This document shows, in pieces, positions 1 through 8,650 of a DNA stretch of 64,000 nucleotides (position 1 is the stretch's first letter; every line of letters begins with the position of its first letter). Source of the stretch: Fibrobacterota bacterium (GTDB lineage: Bacteria > Fibrobacterota > Chitinivibrionia > Chitinivibrionales > FEN-1185). The notes beneath the pieces were generated by a model. That model was not told where the DNA came from. It saw only the letters and a program-made list of their open reading frames with translations, and ran no database searches. The stretch covers positions 1 to 64,000 of the forward strand of contig PLWQ01000028.1 of the NCBI GenBank assembly GCA_003165595.1. The letters are read 5' to 3'. The translations under genes were made by a program, and so were the position numbers.

Positions 1-2
1 GA

Positions 3-173
3 ACTGAGGTCTCGTACACGCCGAGCCAATATGCCGGACCGCGACCGCATTTTTACCTCGCAAACTACGAATTTGTCTTGAAGAACAGACCGACCGCAAA
101 CCAAGGTTGTCTCCAAGAGTGGTCAGGCAAAACTCAACAACGTCATAGGGATTGCCTTCCTATTTGTACTTAA
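3..173 (+). CDS. 3' end of an unidentified gene, cut by the window edge
   Basis: An open frame enters the window from the left and runs 56 codons to a TAA at 171-173. The composition (TEVSYTPSQYAGPRPHFYLA...) is protein-like, with aromatic residues spaced as in a beta-rich domain, but I recognise no family. It converges with the next gene and overlaps its stop codon by a few bases. A fragment this short could also be a chance open frame. Confidence 0.3.
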   Translation, partial: TEVSYTPSQYAGPRPHFYLANYEFVLKNRPTANQGCLQEWSGKTQQRHRDCLPICT

Positions 174-762
174 GCTGTTCTGAAATCGCCACAGAATAGA
201 TAATGTCCTGAAACACATAATAATATCTCTTCATCGTGGTATATCTGCATGAACAATAAAACGATATTGATCCGTTTGCAGTTAATACTGCGCCAACCAG
301 TGAATACATTTTGCCTTCATTTTGCACATTAGCAGTTAACTCGCTCCATATTATCTTGTGAGCAACATCATATGTGAACGCCGCCATTTGGGATTTGGAC
401 ATTTGGTCATTTAGTTGCTTTTCTATTTTGCCCTTTGTGGAATCGAATGAAAACCGGTTTAACTCCTTCAGTTGTTTCTCAGTAACCCTTCCAGTGTTTT
501 TGATTTGAACTATGATATATGGGTAATCGAACCAACGTGCGTTTGATTTAGGCTGAAAAGCATGATCAATCGATTCGTGCGGTGCATTGGGATAAGTACT
601 TGACAATAAGGCGGCTTTAATGGCTACTTGCTTTTGCGGTATTTCAATCCAATTGCTCGGAATGGTTAATACAAATCCATCTTTTGAAAACTCAATTGTA
701 GTTCCAAAGGAAATACCACATATTAACCAAACAGAACCACACAATGCAATAATTTTAGTCAT
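160..762 (-). CDS. small secreted protein of unknown function
   Basis: About 200 residues. The frame is open further upstream, but I place the start at the ATG at 762 because an AAAGGAT ribosome site lies just before it and the product then opens with a signal peptide (MTKIIALCGSVWLICGISFG). The mature part looks like a compact alpha/beta domain: an N-terminal strand region (EFSKDGFVLTIPSNWIEIP) resembles the 'f.i.iP..W' opening of DUF1795/DcrB-type or PsbP-like periplasmic domains, and the tail (YYYVFQDIIYSVAIS) fits the last helix of such a fold. That is a resemblance only. It is followed downstream by no partner gene on this strand and preceded by a long structured intergenic region. Exported, probably periplasmic or lipid-free; function unknown. 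Confidence 0.6.
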   Translation of the reverse strand: MTKIIALCGSVWLICGISFGTTIEFSKDGFVLTIPSNWIEIPQKQVAIKAALLSSTYPNAPHESIDHAFQPKSNARWFDYPYIIVQIKNTGRVTEKQLKELNRFSFDSTKGKIEKQLNDQMSKSQMAAFTYDVAHKIIWSELTANVQNEGKMYSLVGAVLTANGSISFYCSCRYTTMKRYYYVFQDIIYSVAISEQLKYK

Positions 763-1296
763 ATTTGTTATCCTTTTTCCAAAGACCATTAACGCGTTTT
801 GACATTCTAAGCAATAATCTTTATTGAGAAACAGAAAGAAAAGATATTCCCTCCTCAAACTCCACATCGCATTGTGTCATTCGCCGATAGCAGGATCCTT
901 TACTATTAGATCGATAATAATCCATCCCGGTTCCCCGTTCTCCCCCAAATCTACCTCTCCCACCACCAAAAATCAAGCCCCGCCCTTGCGAAATGCCCAA
1001 ACGTATTCCCGGTCCAGTAATTCCCCCTTTCCAAGGGGGAAGCGGCCCTTTGGGCCGCGGGGGTTGTTACAACAAGCATTTTGTCATTTCATTCCTTAAG
1101 GGCAAGGTAATGGTGCTTCGCACCTTCCATTATGTCGTTTGCCCTTTCCTTGCCGGGTTTTGGGCCCGGCCAGCATTAATCTTTCTTTTCTCGCCTTGTT
1201 TTGCAAAGAGGAAAGGTAGGAAATTATTGGTTGTGGGATTAGAATGAGCAGGCGTCAATGGAACGAGTCCGTTAAATTGTCAGCGGTTTTTTGCAA
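763..1296. other. intergenic region with a run of strong hairpins
   Basis: No convincing gene. Three back-to-back inverted repeats are visible: CCCCCTT-tcc-AAGGGGG at 1023-1039, GCGGCCC-ttt-GGGCCGC at 1042-1058, and a longer stem at about 1100-1144 (outer GGGCAA/TTGCCC, inner TAATGG/CCATTA, TGC-ttc-GCA tip), followed by GCCGGG/CCCGGC near 1151-1170. None is followed by a clean T-run, so they are not obvious terminators. Short open frames here follow the repeats and are not supported. Confidence 0.5.
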
Positions 1297-1470
1297 ATGG
1301 GCAGAGCCCTCTGCCCCGCGCTAGGTGCGACTGGACGGGCGCCGGAGCGCATTGCCGGCCGGCCCGGCGCCGCCGGCGCATAGGGCGGTCCGGCAACGAG
1401 GCCGGATGGCCGAGCGGGAAGGAGAACCGCCACGGCGCTTTGCGCCGGGGAGCGCCCATATTCTTTTGTT
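1297..1470 (+). repeat. dispersed structured intergenic repeat, copy A
   Basis: One of four related sequences in the window (others at 38300-38462 minus, 38624-38800 plus, 42192-42392 minus). Shared blocks in order: GCGCTAGGTGCGAC, a GGAGCGC block, a GC-rich stem containing TAGGGCGG and CCGGCAACGAGGC, GCCGAGC, GGAAGGAGAACCG, a variable hairpin, then CGCCCA followed by a T-rich run (TATTCTTTTGTT). ATGGGC at the left end can pair with GCCCAT at the right end. Copies differ mainly inside stems and loops, as expected for a folded element. Confidence 0.7.
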
Positions 1471-1523
1471 GAAGGTCTTGAGACTGCCTCAGTATTCCTC
1501 CAGGCCGCCAACCTCACCTGATG

Positions 1524-2231
1524 CTAGCTTTCTCCCCTGATCTTGCATTCTCCCACATACTCCGCCAGAATATCCCTATATGCCGCGATTTCTTCCTCTG
1601 AAACCGGGTTCTTTTCCATCATTGCCGGATCGAGCAGCTTTCCCTTCTTCTTCATCGGCTGCAAAAACGCCTTTTTCACTCCATTGACAAGCTCGCCTAT
1701 TTCCCGGATTATCTCCCTGTTCACTATTCCCGGCGCCACGGTAATACGGATTTCGGCCGACTCGCCCATGGTCCGGACGATCTCCACGGAGCTTGCGATT
1801 CGTTGCTCCGTATCGGCATAGGGAGACGACAGCAGCCGACCGTATAGCCGCGGCGCCGTCTTGACATCGAGGGCGAGGTAATCCGGGCTTATCGACCTAA
1901 TCACCTCCGGCAGCAGTCCGTTTGTGTCAAGCTTTACGCGATACCCGAGTTCCTTGATTTCGGGTACGGCTGCGGCAAGGCAGGCGTGAAGCGTGGGCTC
2001 GCCGCCCGACAGCACCACGCCCTCGATGAGCCCTTTCCGTTTTTCAAGGAAGCTCGCGATGTCGTCCGGGCGCACGAGCAACGAGGGCCCGGCCGTGACG
2101 ATTTCGGGATTGTGACAATAGGGGCAGGCGAGGTTGCACCCGGAAAAAAAGAGGACGGTCGAAACCGTCCCCGGAAAATCGATAAATGAGTTTTTCTGCC
2201 AGCCCGCTACGCCGGTGATGCTGTTTCGCAT
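1524..2231 (-). CDS. nrdG: anaerobic ribonucleotide reductase activating enzyme (radical SAM)
   Basis: A 235-residue radical SAM protein. The cluster-binding motif CNLACPYC lies near residues 32-39, followed by the GGEPTLH motif typical of SAM-binding activases. This enzyme reductively cleaves S-adenosylmethionine with a 4Fe-4S cluster and installs the glycyl radical on NrdD. The length and the 'TDFPG..S..LFF.GCN..C.YC' type opening match the longer NrdG2/PflA-like activases. Its start overlaps the last codons of nrdD by 25 bases, so the two are translated from one message and almost certainly form one enzyme system for making deoxynucleotides without oxygen. Confidence 0.93.
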   Translation of the reverse strand: MRNSITGVAGWQKNSFIDFPGTVSTVLFFSGCNLACPYCHNPEIVTAGPSLLVRPDDIASFLEKRKGLIEGVVLSGGEPTLHACLAAAVPEIKELGYRVKLDTNGLLPEVIRSISPDYLALDVKTAPRLYGRLLSSPYADTEQRIASSVEIVRTMGESAEIRITVAPGIVNREIIREIGELVNGVKKAFLQPMKKKGKLLDPAMMEKNPVSEEEIAAYRDILAEYVGECKIRGES

Positions 2232-4333
2232 TCGACAACTTTCTCCCGCGCACGGACGGGCGCGTCGGCCGTTTCCTGCGTCACCTTGAAGATCTTTCTG
2301 TCGCGGTATTCCGACTTCTTTCCGAGGTTCCAGTTCTGCACGGGACGGTAGTAGCCCACGATACGCGAATACACCTCGGTTTCCTCGCCGCAGCTCGGGC
2401 AGGCGAACTGCTCACCCTTGAGGTATCCGTGGTTGTGGCACACCGAAAAGGTGGGCGTGATGGTGAAATAGGGTATTTCGTAGTTCGAGGCGATCTTCTT
2501 CACCAGCCGCTTGCAGGTTTCCGCATCGTCAATCGATTCCCCGATAAACGCATGGAACACGGTGCCGCCGGTGTACAGGCGCTGGATGTCGTTCTGCATG
2601 TCGAGCGCCTCGAAGACGTCGTCGGTGGTGTTCACGGGAAGGGCGGTCGAGTTCGTGTAATAGGGGCTGTCGCTGCCCGGGATGATCATGCGTGAGAACT
2701 TCTGCCGGTCTATTTTGGCAAGACGGTAGCTGGTACCCTCGCCCGGCGTCGCCTCCAGGTTGTACAAGTGCCCGGTCTCCTCCTGGAACAAAACGAGTTT
2801 TTCGCGCATGTGAATGAGCACTTCCTTGGCGAATTCCCGCGCCTCGGGGTGCGTGAGATCTTTGCCCATAAAATTGAGCGTCGATTCGTTCATGCCGATG
2901 AGGCCGATGGTGGAGAAGTGATTGTTCCAGTGGCGGAGGTACCGCTGCGTATAGGGAAAAAGTCCCTGGTCCATGAGACGTGTGATAACCCGGCGCTTGA
3001 TCTCCAGGCTGTCGCGCGCGACGCACATGAAGTGATCGAGCTGGGAGAAATAATCCTCCTTGGACGACGACAGGTATCCGATACGCGGCAGGTTAAGCGT
3101 CACAACGCCGATGGAGCCGGTGAATTCGTCGGACCCGAACAGGCCGCCCCCGCGGTTGCGGAGTTCCCTTTTGTCGAGCTGCAGCCTGCAGCACATGGAG
3201 CGCACGTCGGTGGGATTGAGGCTCGAATTGATGAAATTCTGGAAATACGGCGTACCGTACTTGCCCGTCATCTTGAAGAGGAGCCCCGCGTTTTCGCTAT
3301 CCCAGTTGAAGTTTTTGGTGAGGTTGATGGTGGGAATGGGGTAGCTGAACCCGCGGCCGTTGGAGTCGCCCTCGATGAGGACCTCCAGGAACGCCTTGTT
3401 GACAATGTCCATTTCTTTCTGGAATTCCCCGTAGGTCGCGTCAATGGGTTTCCCGCCTACGATTGCCGGCTGCTCCCGCAGGTCATCGGGCACGACCCAG
3501 TCGAGCGTGATGTTGGTAAACGGCGCCTGCGAGCCCCAGCGCGACGGCGTGTTGACGCCGAACACGAACGACTGTACGCACTGCTTCACCTCGGCGTACG
3601 ACATTTTGTTGTAGCCCACAAAAGGCGCCAGATAGGTGTCGAACGAGGAAAAAGCCTGGGCGCCCGCCCATTCGTTCTGGAGCACGCCCAGGAAATTCAC
3701 CATCTGCTGCACCAGTGTCGAAAGATGCCTGGGCGGCTTGGACGATATCTTTCCCTTGATGCCGCCCAGCCCTTCGGAGATAAGCTGCCGAAGCGACCAG
3801 CCCGCGCAATACCCGGAGAACATGGAAAGGTCGTGCAGATGGATCTCGCCGTTGCGATGCGCCTCGGAGATTTCGTGCGGATACATATTCTCGAGCCAGT
3901 AGTTTGCCGTAATGGCGCCGCTGTTGTATAGAATGAGCCCGCCCAGCGAGTAGCTCACGTTGGAGTTCTCGTTGACGCGCCAGTCTTCCTGCTTGAGATA
4001 GCCGTCCATGGTGTTGACAATGTCAAGGAGAACGTCCTTTGTGGAACGCGCGCGCCTGTGCTGTTCCCGGTACAGGATGTAGGCCTTTGCCACGCGCGCG
4101 TGGCCGTTTTCGATAAGGACCTTTTCAACCAGATCCTGTATTTCCTCGACGGCGGGGATGGAGTTTGAATGAAACTTTGCGCCGACGGCGTGTTCAACCT
4201 GTTTGGCGAGGTTGAGCGCAAGCCCGAAGTCTTTTCCGCCCACGGCTTCCGCAGCCTTGAAAATCGCGTTGGCGATTTTGTAGTTGTCGTAGGGAACGAG
4301 TTTCCCGTCCCGCTTTCGTATCGTTGAAATCAT
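2207..4333 (-). CDS. nrdD: anaerobic ribonucleoside-triphosphate reductase, catalytic subunit
   Basis: About 708 residues. I start at the ATG at 4333, after a GGGGGG-rich ribosome site, because the product then opens with MISTIRKRDGKLVPYD, the usual first strand of an ATP-cone (allosteric) domain covering about residues 1-90. The remainder is a glycyl-radical barrel. Near the C-terminus are the zinc-site cysteines (CHNHG...CPSCG) and the radical-bearing loop RIVGYYRPVQNWNLGK, in which the glycine of VGYYRP is the expected radical site. It reduces ribonucleotides to deoxyribonucleotides under anaerobic conditions and is activated by the overlapping nrdG. A leader of roughly 190 bases separates it from a candidate promoter. 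Confidence 0.95.
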   Translation of the reverse strand: MISTIRKRDGKLVPYDNYKIANAIFKAAEAVGGKDFGLALNLAKQVEHAVGAKFHSNSIPAVEEIQDLVEKVLIENGHARVAKAYILYREQHRRARSTKDVLLDIVNTMDGYLKQEDWRVNENSNVSYSLGGLILYNSGAITANYWLENMYPHEISEAHRNGEIHLHDLSMFSGYCAGWSLRQLISEGLGGIKGKISSKPPRHLSTLVQQMVNFLGVLQNEWAGAQAFSSFDTYLAPFVGYNKMSYAEVKQCVQSFVFGVNTPSRWGSQAPFTNITLDWVVPDDLREQPAIVGGKPIDATYGEFQKEMDIVNKAFLEVLIEGDSNGRGFSYPIPTINLTKNFNWDSENAGLLFKMTGKYGTPYFQNFINSSLNPTDVRSMCCRLQLDKRELRNRGGGLFGSDEFTGSIGVVTLNLPRIGYLSSSKEDYFSQLDHFMCVARDSLEIKRRVITRLMDQGLFPYTQRYLRHWNNHFSTIGLIGMNESTLNFMGKDLTHPEAREFAKEVLIHMREKLVLFQEETGHLYNLEATPGEGTSYRLAKIDRQKFSRMIIPGSDSPYYTNSTALPVNTTDDVFEALDMQNDIQRLYTGGTVFHAFIGESIDDAETCKRLVKKIASNYEIPYFTITPTFSVCHNHGYLKGEQFACPSCGEETEVYSRIVGYYRPVQNWNLGKKSEYRDRKIFKVTQETADAPVRAREKVVECETASPA

Positions 4334-4526
4334 GATGTACCCCCCGGATTCGCCTACCGCCCCGCCGTTTACAAAACCCTGCGACCTTTTCCGATTCTCC
4401 GCACCAGACAAAAAAGAAACACGCGCCGCGCCCCGCCTTCGCCCCGCACGAAGGGCTTACCGGACTGCGCGAAAGACTTTGTTTGGCAAGTGAGGGAATC
4501 CTGTTTGATCGAGGGAACCACAACCT

Positions 4527-4555
4527 ATGCTACATTTCCGATAATCAGTATACAA
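4527..4555 (-). promoter_or_regulatory. candidate promoter for nrdDG
   Basis: On the minus strand TTGTAT (4555-4550) and TAGCAT (4532-4527) are separated by 17 bases, a passable sigma-70 layout upstream of nrdD. The implied leader is about 190 bases long. I looked for a cobalamin riboswitch and an NrdR box in it and found neither. The rest of 4334-4787 shows no supported gene. Confidence 0.35.
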
Positions 4556-4787
4556 CATCTTCGGCAGGCATGTCAATAGGAGGGCAGCGAAAAAACGCGA
4601 AAATCGGGCAGCGGTAAGAAGAATTTATTTGACTTTTGGACAAAGGGGAAATTTTCTCTGCGGGACCGGAGCGCACGCGCACCGGGCTGCGGCCAAAGGC
4701 TCGCAGGAATAACAGCTCCAACCCGGCCGGCCGGCGCAATACCTCCGGGAGTATCGCAATTGTGAAGCAACCCTGCGCGGAACCGGA

Positions 4788-6173
4788 TTATCGTGCCGCG
4801 GGAATTCCCGGCACTCCCGACACCGCCTCGATCTTCTTGTTGATGATATGCGGCGTGACAAACACCATCAAATCATTTTTGTTAACGCTTTTCTTGGTGT
4901 GTTTGAAAAGGTTGCCGATAATGGGAATGTCCTTGAGAAAGGGAATTCCCTCGTCCAGGTTCTCGTTGTCGTTCGAGGTGAGCCCTCCAATCACCACGGT
5001 CTCGCCGTCCGACACAACGACGTTGGTCTGGGCGCTCTGCCTGTTGATGATCGGATTGGACCCGGTCCCGGTAAGCGTGTAGGAACTCTTGGTGGCGTTT
5101 ATGGCGAGCATGATTCTCTTTTCACCAGTGACATGCGGCGTAACAACCAGATTTGTGCCGGCATCAACCATGGTGATGGTCGGGGTGGTCGAAATCAGCT
5201 GCGAGCTGGACGCCGCCGTCGACGGAGGCACCGTCAGGACCGGCACCTGGCTTCCAAGGAATATGCTGGCCTCCTTGTTGTCAAGTGTTGTAATCTGCGG
5301 CTGTGCAACGACCTCGGCTTTGGAATTCTGGAAAAGGAAACTGAGGGATGCCGACAATTTGTCCTGGCCAAGCACTCCGAAGACGAGCCGTTGGAGCTCT
5401 CCCGGTACGGTGTAATTGGGAAGACTGGTCGCACTCACGCTGGTCCCTGCCACCGGGCTAAAATACCCCCATCCGATGCCGAGATCGCGGACCACGTCCG
5501 TGCTCACCGTAATGATCTTGCACGAGATAAACACTTGGTCCGTTTCCACGTCGAGATCCTGGATTGTCTTGCGGATCTGCGCGATGTTCTGGTCGGTGTC
5601 GTAAATTATGAGGGCATTGTTTCGCTCCACCACCGTTATCTTTCCCCGTGCCGAAAGCAGGGACTGAATGGAGTTCTTCATCTCTTCGGCCTTGGCGTTG
5701 TTGCACCTGATGACTTCGCGCTTCAGTTCCTGCACCGCCTCTTCCTGCTGCACCATGGTCGCATCGGCCAACTGCTGTTTGTGATAGTCCTCCGAAGGAA
5801 CGATATAGAGGTACGTAGGTTCCTTGATGACGGTAAGGTTCGCTATCTTGCAGACGATGCCGAGGATCTCTTTCCATGTCTTATTTGTCAATGTGAGGGA
5901 AATGGTGCCGGCCACCTTGTCGCCGAGCACGATGTCGTATCCCGCATATTCGGAAAGCTGTTTGAACACCGCGCGGACATCCGCGTTACTCTGCGTGAAA
6001 AGCGCGATCGGCTTTTCGCGGCCCATCTTCTTTCCGGCGGTCGGCTCTCCCTGCGCCGCGGTGTCGGCCTGGCCCAGCGCCGCCCCGGCAAACGAAACCA
6101 GTAGCGCCGCAAGAAGGACGGCAACGCGCATTCGGGACGACGGCGAGAGTGTTCTGTTCATGCTCAGCCTCAT
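4788..6173 (-). CDS. pilQ: type IV pilus secretin (PilQ-type)
   Basis: A 461-residue outer-membrane secretin. After an N-terminal signal region (about residues 14-36) comes an STN/secretin-N style domain (IALFTQSNADVRAVFKQLSE), then an N-domain with the 'AEEM...I..LL...G.I.VVERNNALIIYDT' pattern, and the C-terminal secretin pore domain with VVIGGLT and PFLKDIPIIGNLFK, which are hallmark motifs. It would form the channel through which the pilus crosses the outer membrane. It is short for PilQ because the AMIN domain is not here; an AMIN-like domain sits on the protein encoded just upstream. The start overlaps the upstream stop (ATGA), implying coupled translation as the last gene of pilMNO-P-Q. 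Confidence 0.9.
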   Translation of the reverse strand: MRLSMNRTLSPSSRMRVAVLLAALLVSFAGAALGQADTAAQGEPTAGKKMGREKPIALFTQSNADVRAVFKQLSEYAGYDIVLGDKVAGTISLTLTNKTWKEILGIVCKIANLTVIKEPTYLYIVPSEDYHKQQLADATMVQQEEAVQELKREVIRCNNAKAEEMKNSIQSLLSARGKITVVERNNALIIYDTDQNIAQIRKTIQDLDVETDQVFISCKIITVSTDVVRDLGIGWGYFSPVAGTSVSATSLPNYTVPGELQRLVFGVLGQDKLSASLSFLFQNSKAEVVAQPQITTLDNKEASIFLGSQVPVLTVPPSTAASSSQLISTTPTITMVDAGTNLVVTPHVTGEKRIMLAINATKSSYTLTGTGSNPIINRQSAQTNVVVSDGETVVIGGLTSNDNENLDEGIPFLKDIPIIGNLFKHTKKSVNKNDLMVFVTPHIINKKIEAVSGVPGIPAAR

Positions 6174-8038
6174 TTTTCTTGTTCCCTGGTGAGTTTCAGG
6201 GCGTAGGTTCTGGAAATTCCAAGTTCATTCAGGAGAAAGAGTACCTTGTCGGGCTGGATACGCAGCACATACCCGTTCTGGACGGGATCGTTTTCTCTGA
6301 GGGCAAGCGCCTTTTCCCGGCCCTTTAAAGTTTCGAACAGCGCTATACGGTCGGATTGATCGTACAGGATTCCCACCAGCGTCAGGTCCTCCACATTTTG
6401 GACCTTGGTGTCTTCATCCTCGGAGAGCGGCAGGAACGGGTCCCTGCCGTAGATATGATATTCCACAAGTTTTCGCGCCATGACATTCTTGACGGTTTGC
6501 ACGCTTTCCTGGACCGCCGCCGTGTACCGCACCGCGGAATCGCGCGCTGCGGCGCGAGATTCTTTTTCCGCTTTTTTCTGTGCATCGCGATCGGCGGCGA
6601 GTTTTTGTTTCGCCAGTTTTTCCTGTTGGGCCCTTTCTTTGGCCGCCTGTTCCCTGGCGGCTTTTTCTTCGGCAGCCTTCTGCTGGGCAAACCGCGCACG
6701 CGCGAGCTTGTCTATGTTGTCCAGTACTGCCTTGGGCGCGCGGGCGCTGTCGGCAGTCATCGCCGCCGACACCCATCCCGCCGTGTCGGCGGTGCGCACT
6801 TTCATCCACTCCGGCTTCTTCGCCACAAGCGTTGCAACGGTCCCGGCCGCCAGCTTCGAAATAACGGCGCTTCCCGCAGAAGCCTCGGTTCGAAGATTAA
6901 CATTGTCTTTTGTGACAATGAGCCGTACAACCGCCGGCGCTCGGGGGGCCACAGGCGCGGCCACTAAAGCCGCCCCTTCCGTTGCCGGGGCCGCGACTGC
7001 GGCAGCGGCCTTGGGAACGGTTCTGGCTGCCTCTTCCTCGCGGATGGCAAACGTCTTTGCCTTGGGCAAATCGGTTGACAAATCGGTAACCGCCTTTTTC
7101 TTCATACCTTCAATATCCACTTCGAACCGGGGAAGCTCCACAAAATTGTACTGTACGGTTTGCCCCTTGGCCGCCGACCAGAGCGACAGGCTCTGCAGTG
7201 AATCGCGGATTGTGTAGATCACCAGCCTGTCGGCAAACGCCTGCATAAGCGCGCTGTGAAGCGCGGGTTGGGCCATGGACACCGACGCGCCGAGCCACAG
7301 GGTTCCGCCGTGAGCGATCTGCTTGAGATCGATCACGCTTGTCGGATCGTTGGACGGCGAGACACGCGTAATGGGGAGCCCGCTCGTTGCGTTGACAAAT
7401 AGAACAACCAGTTTGTCTTGATCGCGCTTGAGCCGCATTGCAGTGGGACCGTCGAAGGAAAAGGTGAGCAGTTCCACTTTATCCCGCACCAGCACCGAAA
7501 TATCGGTGAGACGCGACTCGCCCGGCTTTTGCGCGGACGGCTTTTGTTTCGCGGGGACGGCCGCCGGTTTCGGCTGCGGCGCAGCACTCCACGAAAAATC
7601 CGGCGCCGGCTCATGCGACAGGAGCAGGATCCACCTGGCATCCTTCTGTTTAGCCACCGCAGGCCTGTCGAGGCTGCCGGCAACGGCAAGGACCAGATCG
7701 ATTGAATTGCCCGCCGGGCTTTCGCTCACCGCGATGCGGGAGACGGGGCACCCGGCCGGAAAAGAGGTGAATTCGAAGTCCTCGAGCCCGTAAATGACAT
7801 CGGTACAGTGGACCGCAACCAGAACCGCGCCGGCCTTCTTGGGGAAAGGCTTTTCTTCCATCTTGACCGGAAACGGCGCGTCCGCCCGAAGGGTAAGCGC
7901 CACACCTCTCGCACTTCCCACAATGTCAAGTCCCGACAGCACCGCGGATGCGGCGTGCAGCGTGCACGCGCAGCAGACAAGCGCCGCTGCCGCCCTGGAA
8001 AGCAGCGCGACAGGAACCGATGTGCCTCGGGTCATCAT
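6170..8038 (-). CDS. PilP-like pilus assembly protein fused to AMIN-like and SH3 domains
   Basis: A 622-residue exported protein in the pilP position of the operon. Visible order: signal peptide (about 1-30); an AMIN-like beta domain (about 33-150, LSGLDIVGSARGVALTLRAD); a second similar beta region (about 175-310); a bacterial SH3 domain near 370-430 (VNLRTEASAGSAVISKLAAG then WVSAAM); a long Lys/Ala/Glu-rich coiled coil (about 440-505); and a C-terminal PilP-like domain (HIYGRDPFLPL...VEDLTLVGILYD...ENDPVQNGYVLRI). Classical PilP is a lipoprotein of about 180 residues that links PilNO to PilQ. Here the AMIN and peptidoglycan-type SH3 modules, usually on PilQ or elsewhere, appear moved onto PilP. 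Calling the C-terminal domain PilP is from motif and position. Confidence 0.8.
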   Translation of the reverse strand: MMTRGTSVPVALLSRAAAALVCCACTLHAASAVLSGLDIVGSARGVALTLRADAPFPVKMEEKPFPKKAGAVLVAVHCTDVIYGLEDFEFTSFPAGCPVSRIAVSESPAGNSIDLVLAVAGSLDRPAVAKQKDARWILLLSHEPAPDFSWSAAPQPKPAAVPAKQKPSAQKPGESRLTDISVLVRDKVELLTFSFDGPTAMRLKRDQDKLVVLFVNATSGLPITRVSPSNDPTSVIDLKQIAHGGTLWLGASVSMAQPALHSALMQAFADRLVIYTIRDSLQSLSLWSAAKGQTVQYNFVELPRFEVDIEGMKKKAVTDLSTDLPKAKTFAIREEEAARTVPKAAAAVAAPATEGAALVAAPVAPRAPAVVRLIVTKDNVNLRTEASAGSAVISKLAAGTVATLVAKKPEWMKVRTADTAGWVSAAMTADSARAPKAVLDNIDKLARARFAQQKAAEEKAAREQAAKERAQQEKLAKQKLAADRDAQKKAEKESRAAARDSAVRYTAAVQESVQTVKNVMARKLVEYHIYGRDPFLPLSEDEDTKVQNVEDLTLVGILYDQSDRIALFETLKGREKALALRENDPVQNGYVLRIQPDKVLFLLNELGISRTYALKLTREQEK

Positions 8039-8047
8039 GGTTGCATC

Positions 8048-8641
8048 CTATCGCTTTGACGAAAACGTCGTCATCTGAAATGACGCCGTGATGCTGGTGA
8101 CCGGTATTCCGTGCTCCTCGGCTTCCTTCTTGGACTGGGCAAGCGAGGGGTTCTCATGGATCGACACGTTGCTCAGGTTGATAATAAGCGGCATGTTGGC
8201 CAGAAAGCTGAAGAACTGCGCGAGTTGGTGGTAGCCGCCGGTCACCGAGAGATCATATCTGTTTTCAACGTAGTATTCCCGTTGGACATCCGGCTGGGGA
8301 TTAAAGCGCGTCGTGTAGATATTGGACGCCCGTGCGACACCGGTGATTTCCCTGATGAGCTTGGGAATTTCCTTCTGGTCCGGGAACATTGACTTTAGTG
8401 AATCAAGCCGCACGCCGGCCGCCGCAATGTCCTTCTCGAGGGTCTTGAGCTGGGGCTTGAGAATCAGGATGTTGTTCAATTCGGCCTGTTTCTTCTTGAG
8501 ATCGCTTTCGAGCCTGATCGTTTCCTCGTTGATTCCCACGTACACGAACTGATACCACAGAAACCCCAGTACCAGGCCCACGGCAAGTATGATAAGCACG
8601 TTTCGCACCCGGGGTTTTTTGAAATCGACTTTAAGGTTCAT
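8048..8641 (-). CDS. pilO: type IV pilus inner-membrane platform protein PilO
   Basis: A 197-residue protein with one N-terminal membrane segment (NVLIILAVGLVLGFLWYQFVYV, about 15-36), then a coiled coil (LESDLKKKQAELNNILILKPQLKTLEKDI) and a periplasmic ferredoxin-like fold whose LSVTGGYHQLAQFFSFLANMP block is the typical PilO signature. PilO pairs with PilN to form the periplasmic alignment ring of the pilus machine. It follows pilN by 9 bases and precedes the PilP-like gene by 9, in the standard order. Confidence 0.92.
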   Translation of the reverse strand: MNLKVDFKKPRVRNVLIILAVGLVLGFLWYQFVYVGINEETIRLESDLKKKQAELNNILILKPQLKTLEKDIAAAGVRLDSLKSMFPDQKEIPKLIREITGVARASNIYTTRFNPQPDVQREYYVENRYDLSVTGGYHQLAQFFSFLANMPLIINLSNVSIHENPSLAQSKKEAEEHGIPVTSITASFQMTTFSSKR

Positions 8642-8650
8642 GGCGATCCT

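Noticed and set aside
1272-1540. Short ORFs on both strands in the intergenic region
   Set aside because: They follow the dispersed repeat and have Arg/Pro/Ala-rich composition typical of translated GC repeats.
2768-3931. Long open frame opposite nrdD
   Set aside because: Shadow of nrdD on the other strand; the nrdD frame has full family motifs.
4334-4526. Cobalamin riboswitch or NrdR box in the nrdD leader
   Set aside because: No GCCACTG box or paired NrdR boxes found; only a long GC-rich leader.
4545-4787. Possible tRNA or structured RNA between pilQ and nrdD
   Set aside because: The minus strand has a tRNA-like GC-rich stretch near 4660-4740, but no acceptor stem, T-loop or anticodon arm could be drawn.
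4848-6104. 418-codon frame opposite the secretin
   Set aside because: Antisense shadow with no motif; secretin motifs are clear on the minus strand.
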